DNA of 64,000 nucleotides from Siphonodentalium dalli (Eukaryota; Mollusca; Scaphopoda; Gadilida; Siphonodentaliidae): NCBI GenBank assembly GCA_032622095.1, contig CP136066.1, positions 45,025,835 to 45,089,834 of the forward strand, read 5' to 3'. Shown piece by piece: positions 1 to 13,300 of this stretch (position 1 is its first letter; each line of letters starts with the position of its first letter). The notes under the pieces were generated by a model. It saw only the letters and a program-made list of their open reading frames with translations, ran no database searches and was not told where the DNA came from. The position numbers and the translations under genes were made by a program.

Positions 1-283
1 TATTTTGGGCCGAGAAACTCACATACCAAATTTGGTTCCGATCAGATAAAAAATGTTTGAGTTATGGCAGAATGCGTGAATTCTAAGTCGAAAAAGGGCC
101 ATAACTCTGTAAAAATAAGTCGGATCAAACCCATATTCGAACTCGATCTGTATTTTGGGCTGAAAACCCTATATACAAAATTTGGTTTTGATCAGGTAGA
201 AAATGTTTGAGTTATCGCATTACACGTAAAGTGTCTACGGACGGACAGACAGACGGACGGACAGACAGACGGACAGCAGGGCT
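1..283. repeat. Dispersed repeat with tandem units and GACGG microsatellite
   Basis: Two tandem units begin 'GGGCCATAACTCTGT' or close variants, each about 120 bp, and run into a (GACGGACAGACG)n tract at 236-280. The same unit recurs at 9478-9590 and 37680-37850. The build (tandem core units plus an ACGG-type microsatellite) resembles the bivalve 'pearl' elements. Confidence 0.6.
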
Positions 284-636
284 CAAAATACATTTAATTT
301 TACGAGAATCAAATGCTGAATCATGTTAGTCATAAAGCACTGCAAATTGTAAAGTTTTGTGAGAATCATTACGGGAATCGATTCGGTGATTCTCATCGAA
401 TCTTGAAGCCTGGACAGACGGACGGACACACGACGAGTGGTCAATCCGGACAACGACACTATGTTTACCATACTATGGTATGGGTAAACATAAAAATTGA
501 TTGAAAAAAGAAGGAATAACAATCTCACACAAAATAGCATCCACAGATGGTCAGCTCGATGGACAAGGTGATTCCAACATACAAATATATATATATGAGA
601 GTATAGACCCTATTGCTTTATAAATATCAAAATCTA

Positions 637-903
637 TTAACCCTTCCATGACTGGAGCTTCTTGAAATTTTGCGAAAACCCTGTGCCAATGCATTCTCTT
701 ATATAATCGACTCTCCCATATGGAGCCTCGCATATTATATATAAGAGAATACATTGGCCTTACAATATTCACCTTGACCTTATAACCAGTGCATTCTCTT
801 ATATATTCGAGGCTCCCCATGGGAGAATCGCATATCTAAGACAATGCATTGGCACAGGATCTTTAATGCTGCACAAGCTCTGCTCCCGTCATGAACAGTA
901 AAA
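637..903. mobile_element. TTAA-flanked foldback MITE, family 2 (copy a)
   Basis: Starts TTAA then CCCTTCCATGACTGGAGCTT. It holds two copies of the hairpin module (ATGCATTCTCTTATATA and its complement) and ends near a degenerate CTCCCGTCATGAA. It lies just past the donor of ARID4 exon m. Confidence 0.65.
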
Positions 904-948
904 TAATAGAAATTTCTGCCATATCCCACCTCTGCACCCATATCCTAC

Positions 949-1306
949 CTGGAGTTTTTAGCTCCTCTTTTTTCCCAGTCTTTCCTTCATCTTTTTTTGA
1001 CACTGGAGTTTTTACCTCCTCCTTTTTAACCGTTGCTGTTTTCTCGTCTTTTTTGCTGGCAGGCTCTTTTTTAGCCGACTGCTTTGAGTCATCTTTCTTT
1101 GAGGCGGATGTTTTTGTGTCATCCTTCCGTGATGCTGCTGACCCACTATCGTCTCTTGGTGTCAATCGACCGTCCTCTTTCTTCAACAACCGCCCTCCCC
1201 TCCTTGGTGTATGTGATGAATCCGCATCAGAGTCTGATTCACTGTCGTTACCGAAATCTAGTTGTCGTCCCTTGGTTATTTTCTCACTTGGTCCAGCTTT
1301 CGGGCT
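949..1306 (-). CDS. ARID4: ARID4 exon m: Lys/Ser/Glu-rich linker
   Basis: 119 codons of low complexity: [19 protein letters not shown], then a serine/aspartate acidic patch, then seven or so KKDE/KKED-type repeats ending KKEELKTPG. The acceptor AG at 1307-1308 and donor GTAGGA below 949 both fit. Phase 0 joins exon l (SPR|SPK). Vertebrate ARID4 has a comparably charged linker between the ARID domain and the chromo barrel. Composition alone is weak evidence; phase and position make it convincing. Confidence 0.8.
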
Positions 1307-4300
1307 CTAAAAAATAATATCTAAATTCAGAAAAATGTTAAGTGAAATTAAAACATATCATGCCAAAAAACAAATTTGTGTTCTCAAGCGCTTATCTCTT
1401 CACCTAGGGAGGGAAATTATACAAATTTAAATGAAATTTTCACTCATTTTAAAATAATTATCTAAATTTTGTATTACTAGTATTCAAAATTGGCTTATGT
1501 TGAAGATATGTTGAAGGATTTTGTTATAAGTCTTGCACCTCAAATGTTCAAATTTAATGAAAGTTGACAAAAATATAACAAAATGTGTTTCCTTTTATAA
1601 CAGACAACTATTATTAACCCTTCCATGACTGGACCAGCTGAATCTTTAATGCTGCACCAGCGCAGCTCCTGTTATGAAAGGGTTAATAGGTTAACATTAA
1701 AAAAGCATTGATGTTCAGACCAAACACACCATAGCTATGAATTCAAAGGTGAAAATAAATCATATAGATACATACTGCAGCTGCTCTGGGAGATCGTTGG
1801 AGATTTCTTGAGAATAAACTAGAGGTGTGACTGTCCCAATGGGACTAAAGATGTTTCACATGTCAGTAAGCATTTAGTTAAAATAATAAAATAACAGATT
1901 CCCATTGCAGTTGCACAACCCTAACCCTAATCCGAAACCTATTGACCGAAGAATGTAGGAATAAAAGCTCTGACAAAATTATGCATGTTGCGAAAAAAAG
2001 TCGAAAAAGGGAAAAAAATCCTCAAAAAAAGTCAGACAGAGGTCATAATCGCAGGTGCACAGGTTCCCATGGTACTAAATATCTGTGCAAAGATTCAAAA
2101 ACATTGGCTGAAAAATGTAGGAATAAAAGTTCGACAAAATTAAGCATGTTGCAAAAAAAATTCTAAATAAAAAATGGGGATAACTCCACCAAAAAAAGTC
2201 GAACAGTCATCATTATCGCAGGTGCACAGATTCCCATGGTACCAAATATCTGTGCCAAGTTTTTTTTAAATTGACCAAAATGGAGGAATAAAAGCTGGGA
2301 CAAAATTATACATGTTGCGAAAAAAGTCAGACGACGTCATAATCACAGGTTCACAGGTTCCCAAGGGGCACGATGTCGGTGCCAAATTTCACGGAAAAAC
2401 TCCGGATAACGAATGACGGACGGACGGACGACGGACAAGCTGATTCCAGTATACCCCCCCCCCACAACTTTGTTGCGGGGGATATAATCATATAGATACA
2501 TACTGCAGCTACCCTGGGAGATCGTGGGGATTTCATTAGTTCTTTGTCTCTGAATACGATGATACTTCGTCCAGAACCGTGACGATTTCTTCCTGGTCTA
2601 CTGATTGTTCCCATGGTACTACCAAGCTTCCGATAAAAATCTTCAAACGCATGTAAATACCTGAAAAATGATTTATAAATGTCCTGATAAAGAAAACGAA
2701 GGGTGCAGCACATACCCTCATTTGGATTTAATTGATTAGTGGCCATAAGTAAAGTCCCAAATTATTAAATGCCAACATAGTCATTGCAATTTGCACATTC
2801 CTTATCTTCTTTTAGCTGCAAAAAATATATGTGGATGGAGTGAAATAAATAACTCCAGAAGGTTTAAAGTGATAAGACTTAAAATTTGATCAGATTAGTC
2901 AGTGTTGGTATTATAAGCCAATAGATGGCTCATTTTCTTATTTGAAATGTAATACTGGACAGTGTTTCCTGTCAGTACATAGTATGTTATACAGCGCTAT
3001 GTGGGGTAGCATCACTAAATTCACCCTCTGGGGACCTCATTCTGCAAATGACAGACACCCTATTTCAAGGCTTGTCGGCACGCATAATAATGTAAGGGCT
3101 TAGCACAATGATGACAATGCCGGAAATTTCTTATTAAGTTAATTATTAGAATATAATTATGATATTTGCTTTGTGTTGGGTTATTTAAGTTGAGATAAAC
3201 ATGGGTGATAAGGGTGGTTGAACAATTTTGTCAACATGAAAAGTCACATTTAAAATGGACTATATTTTTTCTTGAAGGTCTCTTTACTTCCTCTTGGGTT
3301 CTGATTAGGAAATCAATATTAATTTGTTTAACCCCAGCTGCTTCCAAATCAATTTTCCTTGCTAAAATGTGATTATATGATCAAATGGATATCTAATTCA
3401 TCACAATTATATACAAATATTAACCTTGTCCACTAAATTCGATTTCAGTCTTGATAAAGCTCGGCTCGAATCAAATTTAGTGCACTTGGTTAATAAATAT
3501 TGTACAGAATTGTAACCCATTAGAGATCCTCTAAGCATGGTTTCTACTAAATATAACAGGTTGGTCATGACAAATAAAGCTGGATTGTCTCCCTTGATAA
3601 AATTAGTATGACTTACTTTTTATAGGCATTTTTTAACTGTGATGCTGCTGTGTTCGATGCTGGAAGTCCGACCTTTGTATGGACTAGTCCCCACTTCATT
3701 TGACTCGTAGCCTGAAATTAAGCAAGTAACCCTTTCATGACGGGAGCTGCAATGGTGCTGCTTTAAAGATCATGTGCCAAGACATTCTCTTATATATGCG
3801 AGTCTCACATATGGAGTCTCAATTATATAAGAGAATGCTCTGGCTTACAAGATCAAGGTAAATATTGTTAGGCCAATGCATTCTCTTATATATGAGGCTC
3901 CCTATGGGAGACTTGCATATATAAGAGAATGCATTGGCACATGGTTTTTGCTGAGAAGATATTTCGGCAGAGCCAAGCTATTGACTACTGTTGATGGATT
4001 CGGTGACAGCTACATCTTATAGAGTGAAAGGACAATCAGATTGGTAATAAAATATCAGTTAGAATACTAGAACAGTTTTACCAGTTAATAAATTATTAAA
4101 ACTATCAGCCAATTTGTCAAAATTTGTCAGAAAATATAAATTTCCAAAAGTTGGCCTATGGCTATATTAAAATCTTCTCAAGTCTTCAGACTCTAGCACT
4201 TAAAGGCCCACTTAATTTTCGAGTCACTGATAATTTTTTAACCGTATATAAGTGCCTTGATATACGGTTTTAATAACAATCTATGCCATGAAATATGATT

Positions 4301-7300
4301 AAAATACTATAATTTACCACCATTTGAAACATCTGTGTCTCAGAAGATGCCCATAGAATAATAGAAAACAGCTGAAATCATAGTAAGATTTCCCCCGTTA
4401 TTATTCCCATAATGCAACAGAATTCAAACTACAAATGTATTTTCAATGGAAGGGGAATAACTCTATCTTTAAGATATAGAGTTATTCCTAGGGGTGCCAC
4501 GATTAATCGTATTATCGATGAACTGTTGATAAAGCCGATAATCGATTACCAATCGATTAATCTGCGTTATTTATTTCGGACTTCGGAAAGTGATGGGTAT
4601 TATTGATGTATATCGTGTTTGTTTTACACAGTTTAATCTACAACCGAAGGGTTAACAACCTTTGATCGTGCATCAAAGAGATTCCGACAACATGAGTACT
4701 ACTAATATATGTTGCAAACAGTGGGCAGTTCATTTTATGATACGACATGGTTACTCTTTGGGTCATTGTATATTCTACAAATTGGCGGCACTGCGGCTTT
4801 GAACTTGTGGCAACGTCATTGTATATTTCTACAAGAAAGACGGCACAATGTCTTTGAAATGTGCCGACTGTCAACGTGTTCAATGATCTGAATGCACTCG
4901 CCCTGATTGGACCAATGGGGAAATGATTGATATTCTCTCGAAACCAGGAACCTACTGCATTTTAATCAGCGATGTTCTCCGCGATGTCATTTGCGAGTAT
5001 ACTTCGTCTGCATGAGTATACTTAGATGGTACTAGTACAGACTATCACTTATCGTGTGGTGACTGCTGAATGAAACTCACTATTATCAATTTCTTAACTT
5101 ACTCTGAGTCCTGAAATTTCCGGGTGGGTTCCCACCTTTGGGATTTTTATCCACACTATGGAAGTTTGCTGAAACTTATAGTTTCCGTAACATTGGATTC
5201 CTTTTTTTTAGGAACTGCCGGCGGTCCGTCGTGCATTCCTACTTTTATATTGTTTGTATGTTTGGCTATTCATAACACTGAAATTAATGGCTACGTTCGT
5301 TCTAACTCACAATTATTATAACCATGACATCACTGAGAAACGTGCTGGTATTGATTACATTGAGCTCATTAGTCATTACCGGTGGTTTATGGTGCACATT
5401 AACGTAAAAATTACATCAGCCGATTTTTATAACCAACACCCAGCCAATAGGCCATATTACGGAATATTTCCACTGTTATTAACATTAGGTACGATTAATC
5501 GATTATAATTGATTATTGACGAACGATTATCGATTATCAAAATCAATAATTGTGGCGCCTCTAGTTATTCCCCATCCATTGAAAATAATACACTTTGCGC
5601 TAAAATCCAGATGAGAACTCAACAGAAACAACATGTTCACAGTTTATTGCACTGGATAAGTTGATAATACAATGTTTTTGCAGATTCCTCTTTCAAAAGG
5701 TATATAATATGGCATAAATTTTATATACTGTGATTTGGGGGTTCGAAATAAAGTGGGCCTTTAATAAAATATTAAAACTATCAGCCAATTTGTCAAAATT
5801 TGTCAGAAAATATAAATTTCCAAAAGTTGGCCTTTGGCTATACCAAAGACATATTATGGACTTGTTCGGGAGCATGAAATTGATAAGTTAGCACTCAGGA
5901 GTAATGCCAACTGGGGAATGTAGCATACTACTAACATCGCCAAAAATTTCTAAGAAATCAACCATATCACTCCATAGATTCGGGACGAAACTATCGGCGA
6001 TAATCTAACACAAATAATTTCGCCATCAAGACTCATTGCATTTAATTAATATATAAGAATGACGGTGTGTATCGTCAATGTGGATTAATATGCATAACAA
6101 ATAACTACCTTGACAAAAATTATTCTCAATTTATATCTGATCACCCTAACGGTAGTTTTTCACATCACTATAAAATCTTGTAAAGTCTTCAGACTCTAGT
6201 ACTTAAAGATCCATTGTTCCAAATCTCCAGTTACAACATATTTTTGATAAACAATTTACTCTATCTTCCTTGAAACTCACCCTGTTATATCCACCAATAT
6301 TCTGCACTAACTTGAACAATCGATACAGATTTAGGTCCTTGTTAGAAATGCTTGGTGCCTTGTTGATAGGAGTACCTGCAAAAAAAATGTAATATTTTGA
6401 TATAGCACCATGATTAATTACTAATTAAGGTCACACAGTTAAAGGAAGAAGGCATGTTTGAACCTCCAATTATGCATAAACAATTTGGTAGGAGGAATGA
6501 CAATATATACATAAAGGGCCAAATAAATAAAAGTTCAGTATTCTCAGGGACCTCCCTCATCACTGAAAGTTTCTTTTAACAAGACAGTCAATGATTGTGG
6601 GGTCGCTCACCAGACTGCAAAGACTGATAAGACTGGGACTCTGGAGACCACAACAGTCAGAACTTTTCATAATCACTTTAAAAGAAGTAGATATCTAAAG
6701 AGTTAAATCTAAAACAAAAAAATTGGAGTTATGTCCCTGGCCCCGCCCACATTTGACCCAGTGACCTGATTTGAACAAATCTGAACCCCAGTCACCCAAG
6801 GATCCTTCATACCAAATATAAACCCATATAGCCTGATGGTATTTGAGAAGAAGTCACTTTAAGAATACTATGGAGGGAAAGAGTTATGGCCCTGGCTTCG
6901 CAACTATTTCAAGTAAACTCATTTGAACAAATCTGAATGTGAGTCACCTAGGGAACATTCACACCAAATATGAAACCATTCGGTCTTATTGTTCTGAAGA
7001 TGTTTAAAAGAATTACTATGGTGGGAAAGAGTTATGGCCCTGGCTTCGCAACTATTTGATCCAGTGACCGCATTTGAACAAATCTGAATGAGAATCACCT
7101 AGGGAACATCCACACCAAATATGAACCCATTTGGTATTATGGTTCCAGAGGAGAAGATGTTCAAATAATTGTTGTCGGACGGATGGATGGACAGACGATA
7201 GACGGACGAGGAGTGGTGACTATAGCTCCGCCGGAGCACAGGTAGGGTGGCTGTTTGATAATTAAATCTCTTATCTCCGCCCCTATTTGAACAAACGTGA

Positions 7301-10300
7301 ATCCCCATCTATGAGATCCATTCATTTGGTAATTTCAGACATTAGATTTTAAGAGTTGAACTGAACTGATTTTCCTAAAATGACCCCAAATCTGAAAAAA
7401 TCTAAACCCAGTCACCGAAGGACCATCCATACCAAACATAATCTAAATAGTCCAGATGGTTCTTGAGAAGAAATTGTTTTAAGAATTACTATGGAAGGAA
7501 AGAGTTATGGCCCTGACTTCTCACATATTTGACCTGATGAACTCATTTGAACAAATCTGAATGTGAGTCACCTGGGGAACATCCACACCTAAATATATAA
7601 ACCCATTTGGTCTTTAATATGTATCTGGAGAAGAAAACAATTGATGGACGGATAGAGACATAATGACAGATGGATGGATGGGAGAACAGTCTGACATAGA
7701 GACTGACAAATTCAATCCAATATACCCCCCAAGTTTTCTTTGCAAAATCAGGGTATAATGAGTTCAACTGGATACTGGTGGTTAAGAACATAATATTCGA
7801 ACAGACAAGCGTGAACATAGTGTCTGACATTTGCAGAATGAGGTCCCCAAAGGGTGAATTTAATGACTCAATCCTGCAATGCGGGCTAGCATCACCAAAT
7901 TCACCCTCTGGGGACCTCATTCTGTGTATGCCTCAACTGCTATGGGAGACATAGCATTAGATTGAAGTTCTCCAGTTAAAGTTGGTGATGTGCACCCATT
8001 GGGCACCTCAATTATGCATTTTATATTCACAAATTAGGGGATATAGAAACTAAACAGAAGGGCTAAAGTAAGTAAAAATGTCAATTTAAGTGCCTATATA
8101 CTTCCCAGAAGATGAGGCCTAAGCAGAATGAGGACCCTGGCTAGTGTATTTGGTGATGCTAGACTGCCGTGCAGGGTAGCATAACTAAATTCACCCTCTG
8201 GGGACCTCATTCTGCAAATGCCAGATAGAAGACAAATTTAATCCAATATATACCCCCCCCCCCATATTTCTTTGAATATTAGTCGTATGATTTCATCTGG
8301 ATAAGTGGTGATTAAAACAATAATATGAAATGGCCAAACCTGAATTTAGTATGTCTGACATTTGCAGAATTAGGTCCCAAAAATGTGGATTTAATGACAA
8401 TATTCTGTAAGGCAGGCTAGCATCACCAAATTCATCCTCAATCTGATTAGGCCTCAATGGCCAATAAAACCAAGGAACAGATTGAAGTCCTACAGTTGAA
8501 GTTGGTGATACACACCCATTGAGCACCTCAATTATGCATTTTATCTTCTGCAAATTAGGGGGACATTGAAACTGAACAGGTGGAAAAAGTGACTAAATCA
8601 AACTGTCAATTTGATACTTAGGATACTTCCAAGAAGATGAGGACTAAGCAGAATTAGGTCCCTGGCAGGTGTATTTGGTGATGCTAGCATGCTGTATGGA
8701 ATAGCAACACTAAATTCACCATCTGGGGACCTCACTATGTAAATGTCAGACACACTATTTCCAGACTTGAAGAAATCAAAGCCATTCACAGTATCATTGA
8801 ATGTCAGTCATTAAATTGCTACAGACATGTTTAGATTAGAATAATACATGTCATCTGGCCAGTATATATAATTAATGACCTGTACCTTTACAGATATATA
8901 TGCCTCTGTGGTGAGAAGAGGTATTAAATTGAGAGGTGATATGGCTTGGAAGGGATGTTGGTTGATGGCAGGGTTGGGCCTGGGCCATATGGGAGGGGGT
9001 GGGTGGGGGAGGGTGGAATGTTTCCATAATTTCATTAAAGAGTAAAGTTTCATAACTCTGCAGATGTAATATATAATGGTGTCACTTTTTTTCAAATTTT
9101 AAAAAAAGTTTTAAAAAAAATTGTCCCAGAAGATGAGGCCTAAGCAGAATAAGGTAATTGAGGTGTATTTGGTGATGCTAGCCTGTTGTATGGGGTAGCA
9201 ACACTAAATTCACCATCTGGGGACTTCATTCTGCAAATGTCAGACACACTATGTCCAGGCTTGGAGAAATGAACAATGGACTATTCCTTGTAGACTCTGG
9301 TAGTTGTTTAGCTAATGTCATGTCTTGTAATGACAGACGATAAACTGGTCTGAAGCAAGCAGTATTCAGCAAGAGGATCGGGTGACCACACTATGATAAA
9401 TTGGCTTTTTCAATAATACAGGCTAGAGTGTCCTCTTAAAAATTAATAGTGCATAGCAAAGGGGTGTGAATTATAAAGGGCCATAACTCTGTTAAAATAT
9501 ATCGGATCAAACCCATATTTTAACTTGATCTGTATATAAGTGTCAAAATTTGGTGTTGATCAGATGAAAAATGTTTGAGTAATCCTGTCTTGGATGAATT
9601 CTATATCAAAACAAGAGTGGAAGGTGTTAAATAAACAATACCAAAATCCATACAGATGATGAACATGCTAAGAAAAATCTAGGTAAGAAATATGAGGCTG
9701 TGATGTGTCCTAAACAAAAATTAAAGGTCAAAATGCAAAAATTAAATTTTTTTTTTTAAAGTTATGTCCCTGGCTCTGCCCCTATTTGACCCAGTGACCC
9801 CATTTGAACAAATCTGAACCCCAGTCACCCAAGGTATCTCTGTACCAAATATAAGCTAAATCGGCCAAATATTATTTTAGAAGAAGTCATTGTAAGAATC
9901 ACTATGAGTTATGGCCCTGTTGTAAGAATTACTATGGAGGAATAGAGTTATGGCCCTTGTTTCGCAACTATTTGACCCAGTGACCTCATTTGAACAAATC
10001 TGAATGAGAGTCACCTAGGGAACATACACACCAAATATGAACCAATTCGGTATGATGGTTTAAGAGAAGATGTTTTTAAAAAAGTTGACGGACGGACAGA
10101 CGGACGGACAGACGGTCAGACGGACAGACAGACGGACGGACGGACGACGGACGAGGAGTGATGACTATAGCTCCACCGGAGACTTTGTCTCAGGTGAGCT
10201 AAAAAGTGCTGTCAAACTTTTTTTGGAACATTTTCTGTTAGAAATATTGGAATTAAACAATGAAAATTAATTTTGTTTTCTTTCTGGGGTATGTTTTCCC

Positions 10301-13300
10301 GATTTTGAGAAAAAATAAATTGTCTCCCTTCCTCATCTCAAAATTGAGATCTAATTGCCTGAGAACACAGGGCAAGCCTTGAAATAGAGTGTCTGTCATT
10401 TGCAGAATGAGGTCCCCAGAGGGTGAATTTAGTGATGCTACCCCGCATAGTGGGCTAGCATCACCAAATTCACCCTCTGGGGACCTCATTCTGCTTACAC
10501 CTCAGCAGAATGAGGTTCCCAGAGGATGAATTTGGTGATGCTAGCCCGCTATGCGGGGTAGCATCACTAAATTCACCCTCTGGGAACCTCATTCTGCAAA
10601 TGACAGACACCCTATTTCAAGGCTTGACACAGGGATTTTCTTTTAACCCTTCAATGACTGGAGCTTCCTGAAATTGTACCAATTTACTGTGCCATATATT
10701 CACTTATATATGCGAGTCTCTAACAGGGGGCCAAAGAATATTTACCTTGACCATGTAAATATTCTTTAAATTGACCTTGTAAGCCAGTGCATTCTCTTAT
10801 ACATGCAGAGACTCGAATATATAAGAAAATGCCCTGGCACAGGATGAATGCTGCACCAATGCAGCCCACATCATGGACCGCATGATAGGTTTAAATAAAA
10901 ATCATGTAAATATCCACAAGGGAATATTCAGTTATCAAAGGCTAATACTTTTGCGGGTCAGATAATTTGGACTAAGGCTTTGTGTTGACTGTACATCGCT
11001 AGAAATGAATGAATGGGAATCGATGACTGAACCATTACTTTACAAAATGGATACTTCCATTAAGTTATAAAGTATACATTGGAATGGTCTATTATTCATG
11101 AGAAGAGATGTTCAGGTAGTAAAAGCAAACGACTGTACAACGAAAAGCTAATACAAGTGCAGAAGGATTCATATTCAAGGGAGGGAAATAATCAGATAAT
11201 TAGTTCCAAGCCTTGAAATAATTATTGTCACGGTGCCTGTCAAAATGACAGACACCAAATGGATGGTGGCTGTCATTTTCTGGGCGGTGTCTGTCAAAAT
11301 TATGTGCTGTCAATTGTTCTCATATCTTATTTTTATGCGATAAATAATGCTGCAATACCATGTAAAATAATCTTCTGTGACCTTAAAAATTGACTCTCAG
11401 TGCTACTGCTACCATCATGCTTTGTTTTTAATAGAAATTTGTCGATCCATCAACCCAAGATCTATTAAAGTCCTTTCGAATTTCGATTTCCTTGACTTCA
11501 GAGAAGCAGTATTTGCATTTTAAAGTGGGTAACAACCCCCTTCTTGTCATCGAATTGAATTTGCAACCACCGAATAAGGTTGTGCTCCGGCAATTCGGAA
11601 ATCTATTTGTGAACTGTGGTTACTTTTACTGTTCGACCAGTGATCTCCCGTTTCATTATTTCATTTCATTAAATAGTGCTTTAAACTTCCGTACATCTAT
11701 CGTACTGCTAGACAAGGAGTACAGGCATTTTTTGTTTCTTAATTCTTATTTTAAAAATCGTATAAATGACCTTGATTTAAAACGTAAGTGTTAAAAGGTG
11801 AACGGTAAGCCAATAATTACGAACCGCACTTAAAACAAAACAAAACTTCCTAGTCGCTGACTGGGCGCGATTAAAGAACAACGCGATTTCTGATATAGTC
11901 ATAAGAAACTACACGATACATTCACGTATCTAATGGTTTTGTTCGATACAGATTTGCAAAGAAGCAAATTAACTTGACAGAAATGTCTTATTCAGTTATA
12001 TTTTATCTGATGGGAGTAGAAATATGCTGTCGGACCCGACCAGACACAAATTGTGTCGGTCAAAGATGTTTAGGTGACTGTCATTGACCGTGACCGACCA
12101 CTTATTTCAAGCCTTGATAAGTTCAACAAACGACCTATGGTTGAACTTATTATCTGAACATTTCCTTAAGAAACTACTAGTCAATAAGTATTTAGTAAAG
12201 AAAGGATTAATTATGGGAGCCTCACAGAATATTTAATAAGAGAATGCATTGGCAAAGGATATTTAATGCGGCTCCCGGCATGAAAAGGTTAATGGCCTGA
12301 ATTGAAGATTTCAGAACAATCTACTGATATAGCATTGAACCATGTTCTGTTTTGTTTCTTATAATTTGCCCTGAGAATAAGGTGCCAGTCATTTGCAGAA
12401 TGAGGTTCCCAGAGGGTGAATTTAGTGACACTATCCTGCATAGCGTGCTAGCATCACTAAATTAACCCTCTGGGAACCTCATTCTGCTTAGGCCTCATCT
12501 TCTCAGGAAAGTTTCTTTATTATCAAATTTCTATAGAAACTTCTTCACATGAGTTCTATTTCTTTTTTAGTTTAGTTAGTTTCTCTATATCCCCAAATTG
12601 GCAGAAGACACATTGCATAATCAAGGTTTCCAATGGGTGTACATCTCAATATTCACCATTTGGGAACTTCAATCTGAGTCTATGTCTCCCATAGCAGAAA
12701 AGGCCAAGCAGAATGAGATCCCCAGTGAGTGAATTTAGTGAAGCTAGCCCACTATGTGGGATAACGTCACTAAATTCACCCTCTGTGGACCTCATTCTGC
12801 AAATGACAGCTTCATGCAAAAATAGACGGCACTAATTTTTTTTCATTCATAGAATCTAGAATTGAACAGCCTTCACAATTGCTGGACAGACTATGCACTT
12901 TAACCAACTGAGCCCCCTTCTCAGAATATAATTAGTTACCTCTGTCATCCATAAATTTGAATAATTGTGCAACAAATCTGTCTTTTTCTTCACTCGGTTC
13001 CTCATCAGAACTCTGCAAAACAATTGAATATATATATTGGCACCTGTATTAAATATATATGCGGGTGCATGTATTAAATATATATACGGGTGCATGTATT
13101 AAATATATATATGGGTACATGTATTAAATATATATACAGGCACATGTGCATGTATTAAATATATATACAGGTGCATGTATTAAATATTTATAAAGATTCA
13201 TGTATTAAATATATATACGGGCACACATGCATGTATTATATATATATATACGGGCATATGTATTAAATATAAATACAGGTGCATGTATTAAATATATATA

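Noticed and set aside
891-1317. Plus-strand open frames opposite ARID4 exon m
   Set aside because: They are antisense to a phase-consistent Lys-rich exon; the phenylalanine/serine-rich product is the mirror of lysine/glutamate codons.
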